From positions 1-33,190 of the forward strand of contig NZ_VIRL01000035.1 in assembly GCF_006874465.1 (NCBI RefSeq): a DNA stretch of 33,190 bases, in the 5' to 3' direction. The notes below the pieces were generated by a model, which saw only the letters and a program-made list of their open reading frames with translations, ran no database searches and was not told the DNA's origin. Each line of letters opens with the position of its first letter. Position 1 is the first letter of the stretch. A program made the translations under genes and the position numbers. This document shows, in pieces, positions 16,074 to 23,159 of the stretch. The DNA comes from Microbispora bryophytorum. Its GTDB lineage: Bacteria > Actinomycetota > Actinomycetes > Streptosporangiales > Streptosporangiaceae.

Positions 16074-17071
16074 CGGCGCAGGTCTCGGAGCTGCTGAAGC
16101 GGGGGCGGTCGAGGCAGGGCGTCCTCGGCCTCGGCGGATCGCCGCTCGGCAACTTCGCCCGTCCCATGACCGACGGCGAGGCCGCCGTGACGATGCGCCG
16201 GGCGTGGGATCGCGGCATCCGCTACTTCGACACCGCGCCGCACTACGGCCTCGGGCTCTCCGAGCGCCGCATCGGCGCCGAGTTGCGCCGCCGCCCTCGT
16301 GACGAGTTCGTCCTGTCCACCAAGGTCGGCCGCCTGATCGTGCCCAACCCCCGGCCCCGGGAACGGGACGACGACGGGTTCGCGGTTCCCGGTGACCTCA
16401 CCCGGCAGTGGGACTTCTCGGCGGCGGGCGTCGAACGCTCGCTCCGGGAGAGCCTGGAGCGCCTCGGACTCGAGTCGGTGGACATCCTCTACCTGCACGA
16501 TCCCGACCAGGCGTGGGAGGGCGCGACCGGGGAGGGGCTCGCGGCGCTGGCGCGGCTGAAGGCCGACGGCGTCGTGAAGGCCATCGGCATCGGGACGAAC
16601 TCCACCACCGGGCTCGCCGGGGTCATCGAGGACGGGCTCGTCGACGTGATCATGCTGGCGAACCGCTACTCGCTGCTCGACCACACCGCGCTCGACTCGG
16701 TGCTCGCGCCGGCCCATCGTTTCGGTGTCGCCGTGGTGGCCGTCGGCGTCTTCGCCACCGGCCTGCTGTCCACCGCCCGCCCCGCACCCGGCTCGACGTA
16801 CGAGTATCGCGCCCCCGACGCGGATGTGATCGGGCGCGCCGAGCGCATCGCGACGGTCTGCGAGGATCACGGCGTCGAACTTCCCGCCGCCGCGCTGGCC
16901 TTCCCCCTGCTGCACCCCGCGGTCTCCGCGATCGCCGTCGGCATGCGCTCACCAGACGAGGTGGACGAGAACCTCCGGCGGTTCGAGACCGACATCCCCG
17001 CCGGGCTCTGGAGCGACCTGATCGCCGAAGGCCTGATCCCGGCCGCGGCCGTGCGCTCGCACCAACCCTGA
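16070..17071 (+). CDS. Aldo/keto reductase, D-threo-aldose (L-fucose) 1-dehydrogenase type
   Basis: 333 residues. ATG 16070 overlaps the lactonase stop (ATGA). The aldo/keto reductase tetrad is visible: D54 and Y59 (FDTAPHYGLGLSERRIG), K85 (STKVGRLI) and H143 (YLHDPD). The N-terminal GLGGSPLGN and the SLRESLERLGLESVDILYLHDPD run are typical of the D-threo-aldose 1-dehydrogenase group, which oxidises C1 of L-fucose, D-arabinose, L-xylose and L-galactose to lactones with NAD(P)+. It provides the first oxidation step of the pathway encoded upstream. It is the last gene of the operon, followed by two strong hairpins. I am confident of the family, less of the preferred sugar. Confidence 0.88.
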   Translation: MTAQVSELLKRGRSRQGVLGLGGSPLGNFARPMTDGEAAVTMRRAWDRGIRYFDTAPHYGLGLSERRIGAELRRRPRDEFVLSTKVGRLIVPNPRPRERDDDGFAVPGDLTRQWDFSAAGVERSLRESLERLGLESVDILYLHDPDQAWEGATGEGLAALARLKADGVVKAIGIGTNSTTGLAGVIEDGLVDVIMLANRYSLLDHTALDSVLAPAHRFGVAVVAVGVFATGLLSTARPAPGSTYEYRAPDADVIGRAERIATVCEDHGVELPAAALAFPLLHPAVSAIAVGMRSPDEVDENLRRFETDIPAGLWSDLIAEGLIPAAAVRSHQP

Positions 17072-17099
17072 CACCCCGGCCCCGGCCACAGGTGGTGGC

Positions 17100-17127
17100 G
17101 GCGGGCGGCGCGTGAGCGCCGCCCGCC
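17100..17127. terminator. First of two abutting hairpins after the sugar-acid operon
   Basis: Arms 17100-17111 (GGCGGGCGGCGC) and 17116-17127 pair perfectly over 12 bp with loop GTGA. It is 29 bases after the aldo/keto reductase stop and ends the long + strand operon. Confidence 0.75.
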
Positions 17128-17160
17128 GTCGTGGCGCCGGCCTGCGGCCGGCGCCACGAC
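17128..17160. terminator. Second abutting hairpin, serving the GntR gene side
   Basis: Arms 17128-17142 (GTCGTGGCGCCGGCC) and 17146-17160 pair perfectly over 15 bp with a 3-nt loop. It begins at the base after the previous hairpin and lies ten bases beyond the GntR stop (17170) on the minus strand, so the pair insulates the convergent transcription units. Confidence 0.75.
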
Positions 17161-17169
17161 GGCGGCCCC

Positions 17170-17964
17170 TCAGGAGCCGGACTCCTGGCCCATCGCTCCG
17201 CGTACGCCGGGGCGGCGCCTGGCCCACGAACCCACTATGTGGACGCGCATCGCGGCCGCGGCGCCCTGAGCGTCTCCTTGGAGGATCATCGACTCGATCT
17301 GCCGGTGCTCGGCGAGCGACTGGAGGTGCTCCTCCCTGCTCGGGTCGCCGTTGTACCGGCTCGACAGCCGTGCCTTGGCATGGATGCCGTGGATGATCGC
17401 GTGACCGAGACGGTTGCCGGAGGCCAGCATGATCATCTCATGGAAGGCGACGTCCTCCCTGCCGTAGCGTTCCGGGTCGTGCAGGCTCTCCGCGAGGACG
17501 TTCGCCTGCTTCTTCAGCGCCTCGGCCTGATCCGGTGTGATCACGCGGGCGCACTGCGCCGCCATGTCGCACTCGAGCGCCGCCCGGACGTTGATGAGGT
17601 CGTCGAGGATGGACAGGTTGCTGTCGTGCCGGATCTGCGCCTCGAGGACGAGGGGGTCCAGCAGGTTCCAGCCGATCGGCTCGAGAACCCGGGTCCCCCG
17701 GCCCGGCGTCGCCTTGACCAAGCCCTTCGCCTCCAGCAGTTTGATCGACTCGCGCACCACGGTGCGGGAGACGCCGAACTCACGGCACAGCTCGGGCTCG
17801 GTCGGGAGTACGGTGTCGACGGGATAGGCGCCCGACACGACGCGGTCGACCAGATGCGTGACGACGGTGTCGCCCAGGCGCCTGGGGCGTCGGTAGCTGG
17901 GCGGCTCCAGCGAGGCGTGGGAGGTGCTCCCGGTCGGACCGGAATGAGAGGACGCGGCAGTCAC
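17170..17964 (-). CDS. GntR-family regulator, FadR subfamily with FCD ligand domain
   Basis: 264 residues from GTG 17964, preceded on the minus strand by CTGGAGGCCCA. A longer frame to 18042 would cross the putative operator. The winged-helix domain (residues ~30-100) includes PTEPELCREFGVSRTVVRES and KGLVKATPGRGTRV. The C-terminal FCD all-helical domain contains DVAFHEMI and EHRQIESMILQGD..AAAMRVHI, whose Asp and His residues form the usual metal site that binds sugar-acid or carboxylate ligands. It converges on the operon 10469-17071 and has a candidate site upstream of its own gene. It is the most likely controller of the kinase, beta-helix, SDR/ADH and ABC/catabolic genes, probably as a repressor relieved by a pathway intermediate. 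Confidence 0.88.
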   Translation of the reverse strand: MTAASSHSGPTGSTSHASLEPPSYRRPRRLGDTVVTHLVDRVVSGAYPVDTVLPTEPELCREFGVSRTVVRESIKLLEAKGLVKATPGRGTRVLEPIGWNLLDPLVLEAQIRHDSNLSILDDLINVRAALECDMAAQCARVITPDQAEALKKQANVLAESLHDPERYGREDVAFHEMIMLASGNRLGHAIIHGIHAKARLSSRYNGDPSREEHLQSLAEHRQIESMILQGDAQGAAAAMRVHIVGSWARRRPGVRGAMGQESGS

Positions 17965-18007
17965 TGGGCCTCCAGGAGGATCTTCACCAGGCCAGTATAC
18001 GCTCCAG

Positions 18008-18030
18008 CACATATGTAATTCATATGATGT
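18008..18030. promoter_or_regulatory. Candidate GntR autoregulatory site
   Basis: The AT-rich segment CACATATGTAATTCATATGA and the bases after it stand out in a very GC-rich background. It carries two CATATG palindromes 5 bp apart and ends in TATGATGT, the same word as the end of the 6401-6416 site. On the minus strand TATACT (17994-17999) could be the -10 of the GntR gene, which would put this site around its -35. The match to the other two sites is partial. Confidence 0.5.
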
Positions 18031-18074
18031 AACCGATACCACAGTGCGTCACCTGTGGGAAGGCCGCCGTGCCG

Positions 18075-19712
18075 TCATGCCGGCTGCCGCAACGACATCA
18101 CCGCCCACGGCGCGAGTTCGACGTCGAGATCGAGCACACCGGTCCCGGGCACGGTCAGCGTGAACCGGAGGAGCGAGTCGGCGACCTTGCTCAGGTGCTC
18201 GATCTCGGCCCGGGACGGGTTGAGCGGCGGCCCGAGCCGATACCAGGCCTCGGCGACATTCCCGTGCTCCCAGTCCACGATCTCGACGAGGAACGCACTG
18301 CCCGGCTCCAGTCCCCCGATCGAGTGCCGGATCCTCCGGCTCGGCCCCATCTCGGCCAGCGCGCGTGTCCCCTCATACGAGTTCTGCGCCCGGAGACCCT
18401 TCATGCCCATGTCGTCGGGGTAGTTGAAGAACACCGCCGACACCGCCGACGTCCGGCTGTCGCGGGTCACGACGCCGTCGGAGGTCGCGAGGAGCAGCCG
18501 GTCACCGAGCCGTTCCAGCATCGTCAAGGCGTGGAACGTGGGCTTGTGCACGCCCCCCTCGTTCACGAGGCCGAAGCCGCCGTGGAACGGCCCGATGCCG
18601 GCGCCCCCCTCCTCGAAGACGTCCGTGAAGGTCCAGTAGGAGATCGAGTCGGCGAGGGTGGCGCACTGCAGATACGACCGCGTGATGGAGGTCGCCGCGA
18701 ACACCGTGTCGTGGATGAAGTCACGCGATGACGGCGACGTCGACCACTCCGTGATGTGGATCTCCGCGTCCGGGTACGCGCTGCTGCCCACGAGCTCGCG
18801 CAGCAGGGTCAGGTCGTCGAACGTGGCGTCGGCGTACCGGGTGATGTGCACCGCCTCGCCGTCGGCGGCGAACGCGAAGTCGGTGGGATAGGTGTGCGTC
18901 GAGACGAAGTCGATCGGAAGTCCGCGCTCCGCGCACCAGGCGATGAAGTCCTCGATCCACACCGGGCGCCAGTCGAGCGCGTCCACGTCGGAGGCGGCGG
19001 CCGTCTCGTGCGTCGCGACGCGGTCCTCGACCTCGCCCTTGTAGCGGTCGTCGGGCACGAAGACGCTCGTCGCGGGCCCGCCCACCTTCAACGCGGGATC
19101 GATGTTCTTGATCGCCGTCACGGTCTGCTCGTAGAGCTCGAAGTACTCGGTCTTCGTCCCGGTCCAGAAGTGGGGAACCAGATTCGGCTCGTTCCACACC
19201 TCGAAGCGCCACTCCCGCACCTCGTCGAGGCCGTAGCGGTCGATCCAGTGCTCGACCGACCTCGTGACCAGCTCGACCCAGCGCGCCATGTCCTTGGGCG
19301 GACTGCCGTGCGCGCCCCACCAGAACAGCGTCTCCGTCACCGTCGCCAGCTCGCGCGGCATGAAACCCAGCTCGACGAACGGACGGACACCGCAGTCCAG
19401 GATGAAGTCGAACACCTTGTCCACGTAGCTGAACGTGTACACGGGCTCGGCAAGAGGGGCGTCCGGCCCGAACCCACCGCCGTAGCTCTCCCGGTACACG
19501 AACATGTCGTCGTGGAAGACGCCGTGGAAGCGGATGTACCGGACTCCGCATGCCTCGACGACGTCGGCGAACTGCCGTTGCCAGTCCGCGCGCAGCGCCT
19601 CGTTCGCCCGTCCGGCGCCGATGCACCTGCTCCAGACGTGCGGGAACGCGCTGTCGTCGCACCGCTTGCCGTCGATCGTCAGCGTGGAATCGGCCCTAGC
19701 GTCGCTCGTCAT
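18075..19712 (-). CDS. GH39 beta-xylosidase, intracellular
   Basis: 545 residues without a signal peptide. Family GH39 is read from the acid/base E175 in FEVWNEPNL, the nucleophile E322 in ITEWSTSP, the N-terminal YIRFHGVFHDDM and VDKVFDFILDCGVRPFVELGFMP, and the C-terminal beta-sandwich. Typical GH39 xylosidases (about 500 residues) remove xylose from the non-reducing end of short xylo-oligosaccharides in the cytoplasm. It is divergent from a LacI regulator, with two CGAAANNNTTTCG sites between them, which suggests substrate induction through that repressor. Other GH39 activities (alpha-L-iduronidase, arabinosidase) exist, but the overall pattern favours beta-xylosidase. Confidence 0.88.
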   Translation of the reverse strand: MTSDARADSTLTIDGKRCDDSAFPHVWSRCIGAGRANEALRADWQRQFADVVEACGVRYIRFHGVFHDDMFVYRESYGGGFGPDAPLAEPVYTFSYVDKVFDFILDCGVRPFVELGFMPRELATVTETLFWWGAHGSPPKDMARWVELVTRSVEHWIDRYGLDEVREWRFEVWNEPNLVPHFWTGTKTEYFELYEQTVTAIKNIDPALKVGGPATSVFVPDDRYKGEVEDRVATHETAAASDVDALDWRPVWIEDFIAWCAERGLPIDFVSTHTYPTDFAFAADGEAVHITRYADATFDDLTLLRELVGSSAYPDAEIHITEWSTSPSSRDFIHDTVFAATSITRSYLQCATLADSISYWTFTDVFEEGGAGIGPFHGGFGLVNEGGVHKPTFHALTMLERLGDRLLLATSDGVVTRDSRTSAVSAVFFNYPDDMGMKGLRAQNSYEGTRALAEMGPSRRIRHSIGGLEPGSAFLVEIVDWEHGNVAEAWYRLGPPLNPSRAEIEHLSKVADSLLRFTLTVPGTGVLDLDVELAPWAVMSLRQPA

Positions 19713-19733
19713 GCCTCACTTCTCTTCACGAAT

Positions 19734-19795
19734 GGTCTGCGGGTGGGACGCGGGTGGTCTGCGGGTGGGACGCGGGTGGGATGCGGGTGGGAGAT
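19734..19795. repeat. G-rich short tandem repeats between GH39 and LacI genes
   Basis: A 22-base unit (GGTCTGCGGGTGGGACGCGG plus GT) occurs twice in tandem at 19734-19755 and 19756-19777, followed by further GCGGGTGGGA words. The + strand has at least six runs of three or more G within 60 bases, enough to form a G-quadruplex. It begins about 20 bases upstream of the GH39 start, in the 5' leader of that gene. The remaining intergenic bases 19796-19908 show nothing I recognise. Confidence 0.7.
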
Positions 19796-19908
19796 GGCCG
19801 GCGGTGGCGCGCACCCGGCCCGTGACGGCGCACGGCGACAGGCCCGGCCGCCGGTTCCGCTGCAGGCCGGGAACCCCGGTGAGCACGGCATGGCGGGAAG
19901 GAGAGGTC

Positions 19909-19921
19909 CGAAAGTATTTCG
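19909..19921. promoter_or_regulatory. LacI-type operator, copy 1 (CGAAAGTATTTCG)
   Basis: A perfect inverted repeat CGAAA-N3-TTTCG within TCCGAAAGTATTTCG. A second copy with the same arms and spacing lies 122 bp away (20031-20043). Both are in the GH39/LacI divergent region. GAAA/TTTC palindromes resemble the operators described for xylan-related LacI regulators in streptomycetes. Confidence 0.6.
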
Positions 19922-20030
19922 CGATTCGTTCGACGTCGGCAGGACAGTAGGTGGTGGGTCCGTCCGGTGTCAACGGACGAACAAGGGCGAACGCCTGCCG
20001 GCACGTGGCGGTCAGGCCCGTGCTAGGTTC

Positions 20031-20043
20031 CGAAAGAGTTTCG
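20031..20043. promoter_or_regulatory. LacI-type operator, copy 2 (CGAAAGAGTTTCG)
   Basis: It has the same CGAAA-N3-TTTCG arms as copy 1, also preceded by TC and 19 bases before the LacI start at 20063. Its position directly before the ribosome-binding site (GGAAGGAG) fits autorepression. Two sites 122 bp apart could support looping. Confidence 0.6.
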
Positions 20044-20062
20044 TAGCCCGGAAGGAGCCCTG

Positions 20063-21127
20063 ATGCCACGGCGAGGTCGTTCCGAGCGAGCCACCCTGGC
20101 GGATGTCGCCCGGCTGGCCGGTGTCTCCCCCACGACCGCGTCGAAGGTCCTCAACGGGCGCGGCGACGTGGGGCCGAAGACACGGGAGCTTGTCCTCGGG
20201 GTCATGGCCGAGATCGGCTACAGGCCGACGACGGCGCGTCACGAGCGGACCCGGGACCGGGCCCTCGTCACCCTGCTCGACTTCGTGGAGTCCCGTTATG
20301 CCGGGACGGTGCTCCAGGGAATACTCGTGGCCGCGACCTCCGCGCGGGCCGAGCTCCTCCTTCGCCTGCCGCCCGGCGAGCCGATCAGCACGAACCGTAC
20401 GGCGGCCCGCGCCTGGATGGAGGAGCAGAAGGCGACCGGTGTCGCCGGTGTCATCGCGCTCGCCGTCGCCGTGCCCGACGCGGTGCTCCACGCCGCCGAG
20501 GATCTCGAGGTGCCCACCGTGACGATCGACCCGATCGATACGACCGAATCACGTGTCGTCAGCATCGGCGCCACCAACTGGGCGGGCGGCCGCTCGGCGG
20601 CCGAGCACGTCATCAGGCTCGGCCACCGCAGGATCGCCTGGATCGGCGGCCCGCTGGGCTCCGCCCCCTCGGTGGAGCGTTTCCACGGATACCAGGCCGC
20701 GCTCGACTCGGCCGGCCTCACGCCGGACCGCGCGCTGATCCGCCATGAGGCATTCTCCGTCGAGGCGGGACTCCAGCACGGTCGTGACATCCTCTCGCTG
20801 GACGAACGGCCGACCGCCGTCGTCGCGGGCAACGACGAGATCGCCGTCGGCGTCCTCGCCGCGGCCAAGGAGCTGCACATCGCCGTCCCCGGCGAGCTGT
20901 CGGTCACCGGGTTCGACGACACGCCGCAGACCGAGTGGACCACGCCCCGGCTCACGTCCGTCCGGCAGCCTCTCGTCGGCATGGGCCGGATGGCCGTCGA
21001 GACCGTCCTCGGCATGGCGGACGGCGTCCAGCCCGCCTCCCGGCATCTCCAGCTGGCGACGACCCTCAGCGTCCGCGACTCGACGGGCCCGGCCCCTCGT
21101 CGTGACTCCCCCGGCCCCTTGTCCTGA
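20063..21127 (+). CDS. LacI-family transcriptional regulator, probable GH39/xyloside repressor
   Basis: 354 residues. ATG 20063 follows GGAAGGAG by 7 bases. The helix-turn-helix and hinge are at residues ~11-58 (TLADVARLAGVSPTTASKVLNGRGDVGPKTRELV). The periplasmic-binding-protein-like effector domain follows (GVAGVIALAVAV, HRRIAWIGG, AVVAGNDEIAVGVLAAAKELHIAVPGELSVTGFDD). It is divergent from the GH39 gene with two shared palindromes, so it probably represses both itself and GH39 until a xylose-containing ligand binds. The downstream ABC operon carries a different operator type and is thus probably not its target. Confidence 0.88.
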   Translation: MPRRGRSERATLADVARLAGVSPTTASKVLNGRGDVGPKTRELVLGVMAEIGYRPTTARHERTRDRALVTLLDFVESRYAGTVLQGILVAATSARAELLLRLPPGEPISTNRTAARAWMEEQKATGVAGVIALAVAVPDAVLHAAEDLEVPTVTIDPIDTTESRVVSIGATNWAGGRSAAEHVIRLGHRRIAWIGGPLGSAPSVERFHGYQAALDSAGLTPDRALIRHEAFSVEAGLQHGRDILSLDERPTAVVAGNDEIAVGVLAAAKELHIAVPGELSVTGFDDTPQTEWTTPRLTSVRQPLVGMGRMAVETVLGMADGVQPASRHLQLATTLSVRDSTGPAPRRDSPGPLS

Positions 21128-21241
21128 CCCGCCCGGCTCCCCACGGCGACGCGGGGATCACGCCCGCACGGTCTGGCGGGTGGTCTGGCCGGGCGGACTG
21201 GCTTTCCACGCACATCGCGTGCTGTCGCGGATCGAAGGCAC

Positions 21242-21267
21242 TTGACGGCTGCGATGTTATCGATAAC
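21242..21267 (+). promoter_or_regulatory. ABC/GH36 operon promoter region with LacI operator O1
   Basis: TTGACG (21242-21247) is a good -35. The perfect 12-bp palindrome GTTATCGATAAC (21256-21267) follows immediately, in the spacer and -10 area. The -10 itself is weak (AACTCT at 17 bp). The extended word GATGTTATCGATAACTC recurs with one change at 29612-29626 on the minus strand, and a related site lies at 21323-21334. The A-T-rich arms with a central CG are typical of LacI-family operators. The preceding 21128-21241 shows no other clear feature. Confidence 0.65.
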
Positions 21268-21322
21268 TCTTCTCTGCATCACCGGAATCCTCCGGGTCCC
21301 TGGTGGCTTGTGGAGAGAGAAT

Positions 21323-21337
21323 GTGATCGATAACATC
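21323..21337. promoter_or_regulatory. LacI operator O2 overlapping the permease start
   Basis: GTGATCGATAAC matches 11 of 12 bases of O1 and is followed by ATC, as the complement of the GAT that precedes O1. Centres of O1 and O2 are 67 bp apart. The first three bases are the proposed GTG start codon of the permease, so operator and start codon coincide. Confidence 0.55.
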
Positions 21338-22264
21338 AGCTACGACCGATCCCTGCAGGGGCACCGCCGGGTGGAGCACCGGCTCGCGGCGCGGGTTCGC
21401 GTCGTCGCCGAGGCGTACGCCCTGCTCGCGCCGAGCCTCGTCGGCTTCCTGCTCTTCCTGGTGGCGCCCATCTTCGGTGTGGCGGCGCTGAGCCTGTTCG
21501 ACTGGAACCTGATGGGCGCGCCGTCGTTCGTCGGGCTGGACAACTACCGCGAGCTGGCCGCCGATCCCGAGGTGTGGCGGGCCGTGCTCAACACGATCTA
21601 CTACGTGGTGCTCAACATCCCGGCGCAGACCGTGCTGGCGCTGCTGCTGGCGGTGGCGCTGAACCGGCGGATGCGCGGCGGCAAGGTGCTCCGGGTGGTC
21701 TTCGTGCTGCCCTGGATGGCCATGCCGGTGGCGCTCGGCATCATCTGGTCCTGGGTGTTCGACCCGAGATACGGCGTGGTCAACCAGCTGCTGGGCACGG
21801 TGGGCATCGACGGCCCGAACTGGCTCACCGACCCCGCGTGGGCCATGCCGGTGATCGCCTCGGTGAACGTCTGGCAGTACACCGGCTACACGATGCTGAT
21901 CCTGCTGGCCGGGCTGCAGGCGATCCCGCACACGCTGTACGAGGCCGCGGCGATCGACGGCACCACGCCGGTGCAGCGGTTCTTCATGATCACTCTGCCG
22001 CTGCTGCGGCCGTCGCTGTTCTTCGTACTGGTGACGAACATGATCGGGTCGTTCCAGATCTTCGACACGGTCTTCGTGATGACCCAGGGCGGTCCGGGCG
22101 GCGCCACCGACGTGCTGAACTTCCACATCTACCAGCAGGGGTTCCAGCTCTTCCGGTCCGGCTACGCCTCGGCGCTGGCGATGGTGCTGTTCGCGCTGAT
22201 CCTGCTGGTCACCGCGGTGCAGTTCCTCTATTTCCGCAAGCGCACCGTCTACGACTTCTCCTGA
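21323..22264 (+). CDS. ABC sugar transporter permease, MalF/UgpA type
   Basis: 313 residues from GTG 21323, which follows GGAGAGAG (21312-21319). The frame is open back to 21242 but that part holds the promoter and operator O1. About six transmembrane segments are seen (AYALLAPSLVGFLLFLVAPIF, TIYYVVLNIPAQTVLALLLAV, VVFVLPWMAMPVALGIIWSWVF and others). The ATPase docking loop reads YEAAAIDGTTPVQRFFMITLPLL. It is the first gene of an operon with a second permease, a binding protein, a LacI regulator and a GH36 alpha-galactosidase. The likely cargo is therefore an alpha-galactoside oligosaccharide. Confidence 0.87.
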   Translation: MIDNISYDRSLQGHRRVEHRLAARVRVVAEAYALLAPSLVGFLLFLVAPIFGVAALSLFDWNLMGAPSFVGLDNYRELAADPEVWRAVLNTIYYVVLNIPAQTVLALLLAVALNRRMRGGKVLRVVFVLPWMAMPVALGIIWSWVFDPRYGVVNQLLGTVGIDGPNWLTDPAWAMPVIASVNVWQYTGYTMLILLAGLQAIPHTLYEAAAIDGTTPVQRFFMITLPLLRPSLFFVLVTNMIGSFQIFDTVFVMTQGGPGGATDVLNFHIYQQGFQLFRSGYASALAMVLFALILLVTAVQFLYFRKRTVYDFS

Positions 22265-22271
22265 GGACCCG

Positions 22272-23126
22272 ATGAAGAGGACCCAATTGAAGAGGACGTG
22301 GATGAGGAGGATGCGGATGAAGAGGATCGCGCTGTATCTCGTGCTCTTCGCGGGCGCCGTGGTCTCGGTCGCGCCCTACCTGATGACGCTGAACTCGGCG
22401 TTCAAGGAACCCGCGCAGGTGCTCACCACGCCCGCCTGGGAGCCCGCCCTCCCCGTCACGTTCGACAACTTAGCCCAGGTCTGGTCGGACTACGACATGG
22501 CCGGCTTCCTGATGCACTCGCTGGTCTACGCCGGGGCGGTCACGGCCGGCCAGGTCGTGTTCAGCACGATGGCCGCCTACGCCTTCGGCAGGATGTCGTT
22601 CCCCGGCCGCGACGCGCTGTTCTGGGGCTACCTCGCGACGATGATGGTGCCGCAGATCGTCACCCTGGTCCCGCTCTTCCTGATCATGCGGGAGTTCGGG
22701 CTGATCGACACCTATCTCGGGCTCATCCTGCCCACCGCCTTCGGCACGCCGTACGGGATCTTCCTCGTGCGGCAGTACTTCCGCACGATTCCCGTGGACC
22801 TGGAGTCGGCCGCGCGCATCGACGGCGCGGGCACGCTGACCGTGCTCGTCCGGGTGCTGCTCCCGCTGAGCCGGCCGATCCTGGCCACCCTCGCGACCAT
22901 CACGTTCATCACAACCTGGAACACGCTGCTGTGGCCGCTGATCGTCACGAACGGCGACGCGATCCGGGTGGTCACGCTCGGCATCTCGGCGCTGAAGGGC
23001 CAGCACTCCTCGCAGTACCACCTGATCCTGGCGGCCGCCGCCCTCGCGCTGCTGCCGCTGGTCGTGATCTTCCTGCTGTTCCAGCGGCACATCGTCCGTT
23101 CGATCGCCCTCACCGGACTGAAGTAA
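22272..23126 (+). CDS. ABC sugar transporter permease, MalG/UgpE type
   Basis: 284 residues if started at ATG 22272, eight bases after the preceding stop. ATG 22311 or 22317 (MKRIALYL) is more likely, because they follow GAGGAGG and remove a Lys/Arg-only leader built from repeated GATGAAGAGGA-like words. Six membrane segments are visible, from IALYLVLFAGAVVSVAPYLM to LILAAAALALLPLVVIFLLF. The docking loop is ESAARIDGAGTLTVLVRVLLPL. It pairs with the upstream permease as a CUT1 importer. Confidence 0.86.
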   Translation: MKRTQLKRTWMRRMRMKRIALYLVLFAGAVVSVAPYLMTLNSAFKEPAQVLTTPAWEPALPVTFDNLAQVWSDYDMAGFLMHSLVYAGAVTAGQVVFSTMAAYAFGRMSFPGRDALFWGYLATMMVPQIVTLVPLFLIMREFGLIDTYLGLILPTAFGTPYGIFLVRQYFRTIPVDLESAARIDGAGTLTVLVRVLLPLSRPILATLATITFITTWNTLLWPLIVTNGDAIRVVTLGISALKGQHSSQYHLILAAAALALLPLVVIFLLFQRHIVRSIALTGLK

Positions 23127-23159
23127 CCACCCCCCGCGCAGAGAGAAGGGCATACGTAT

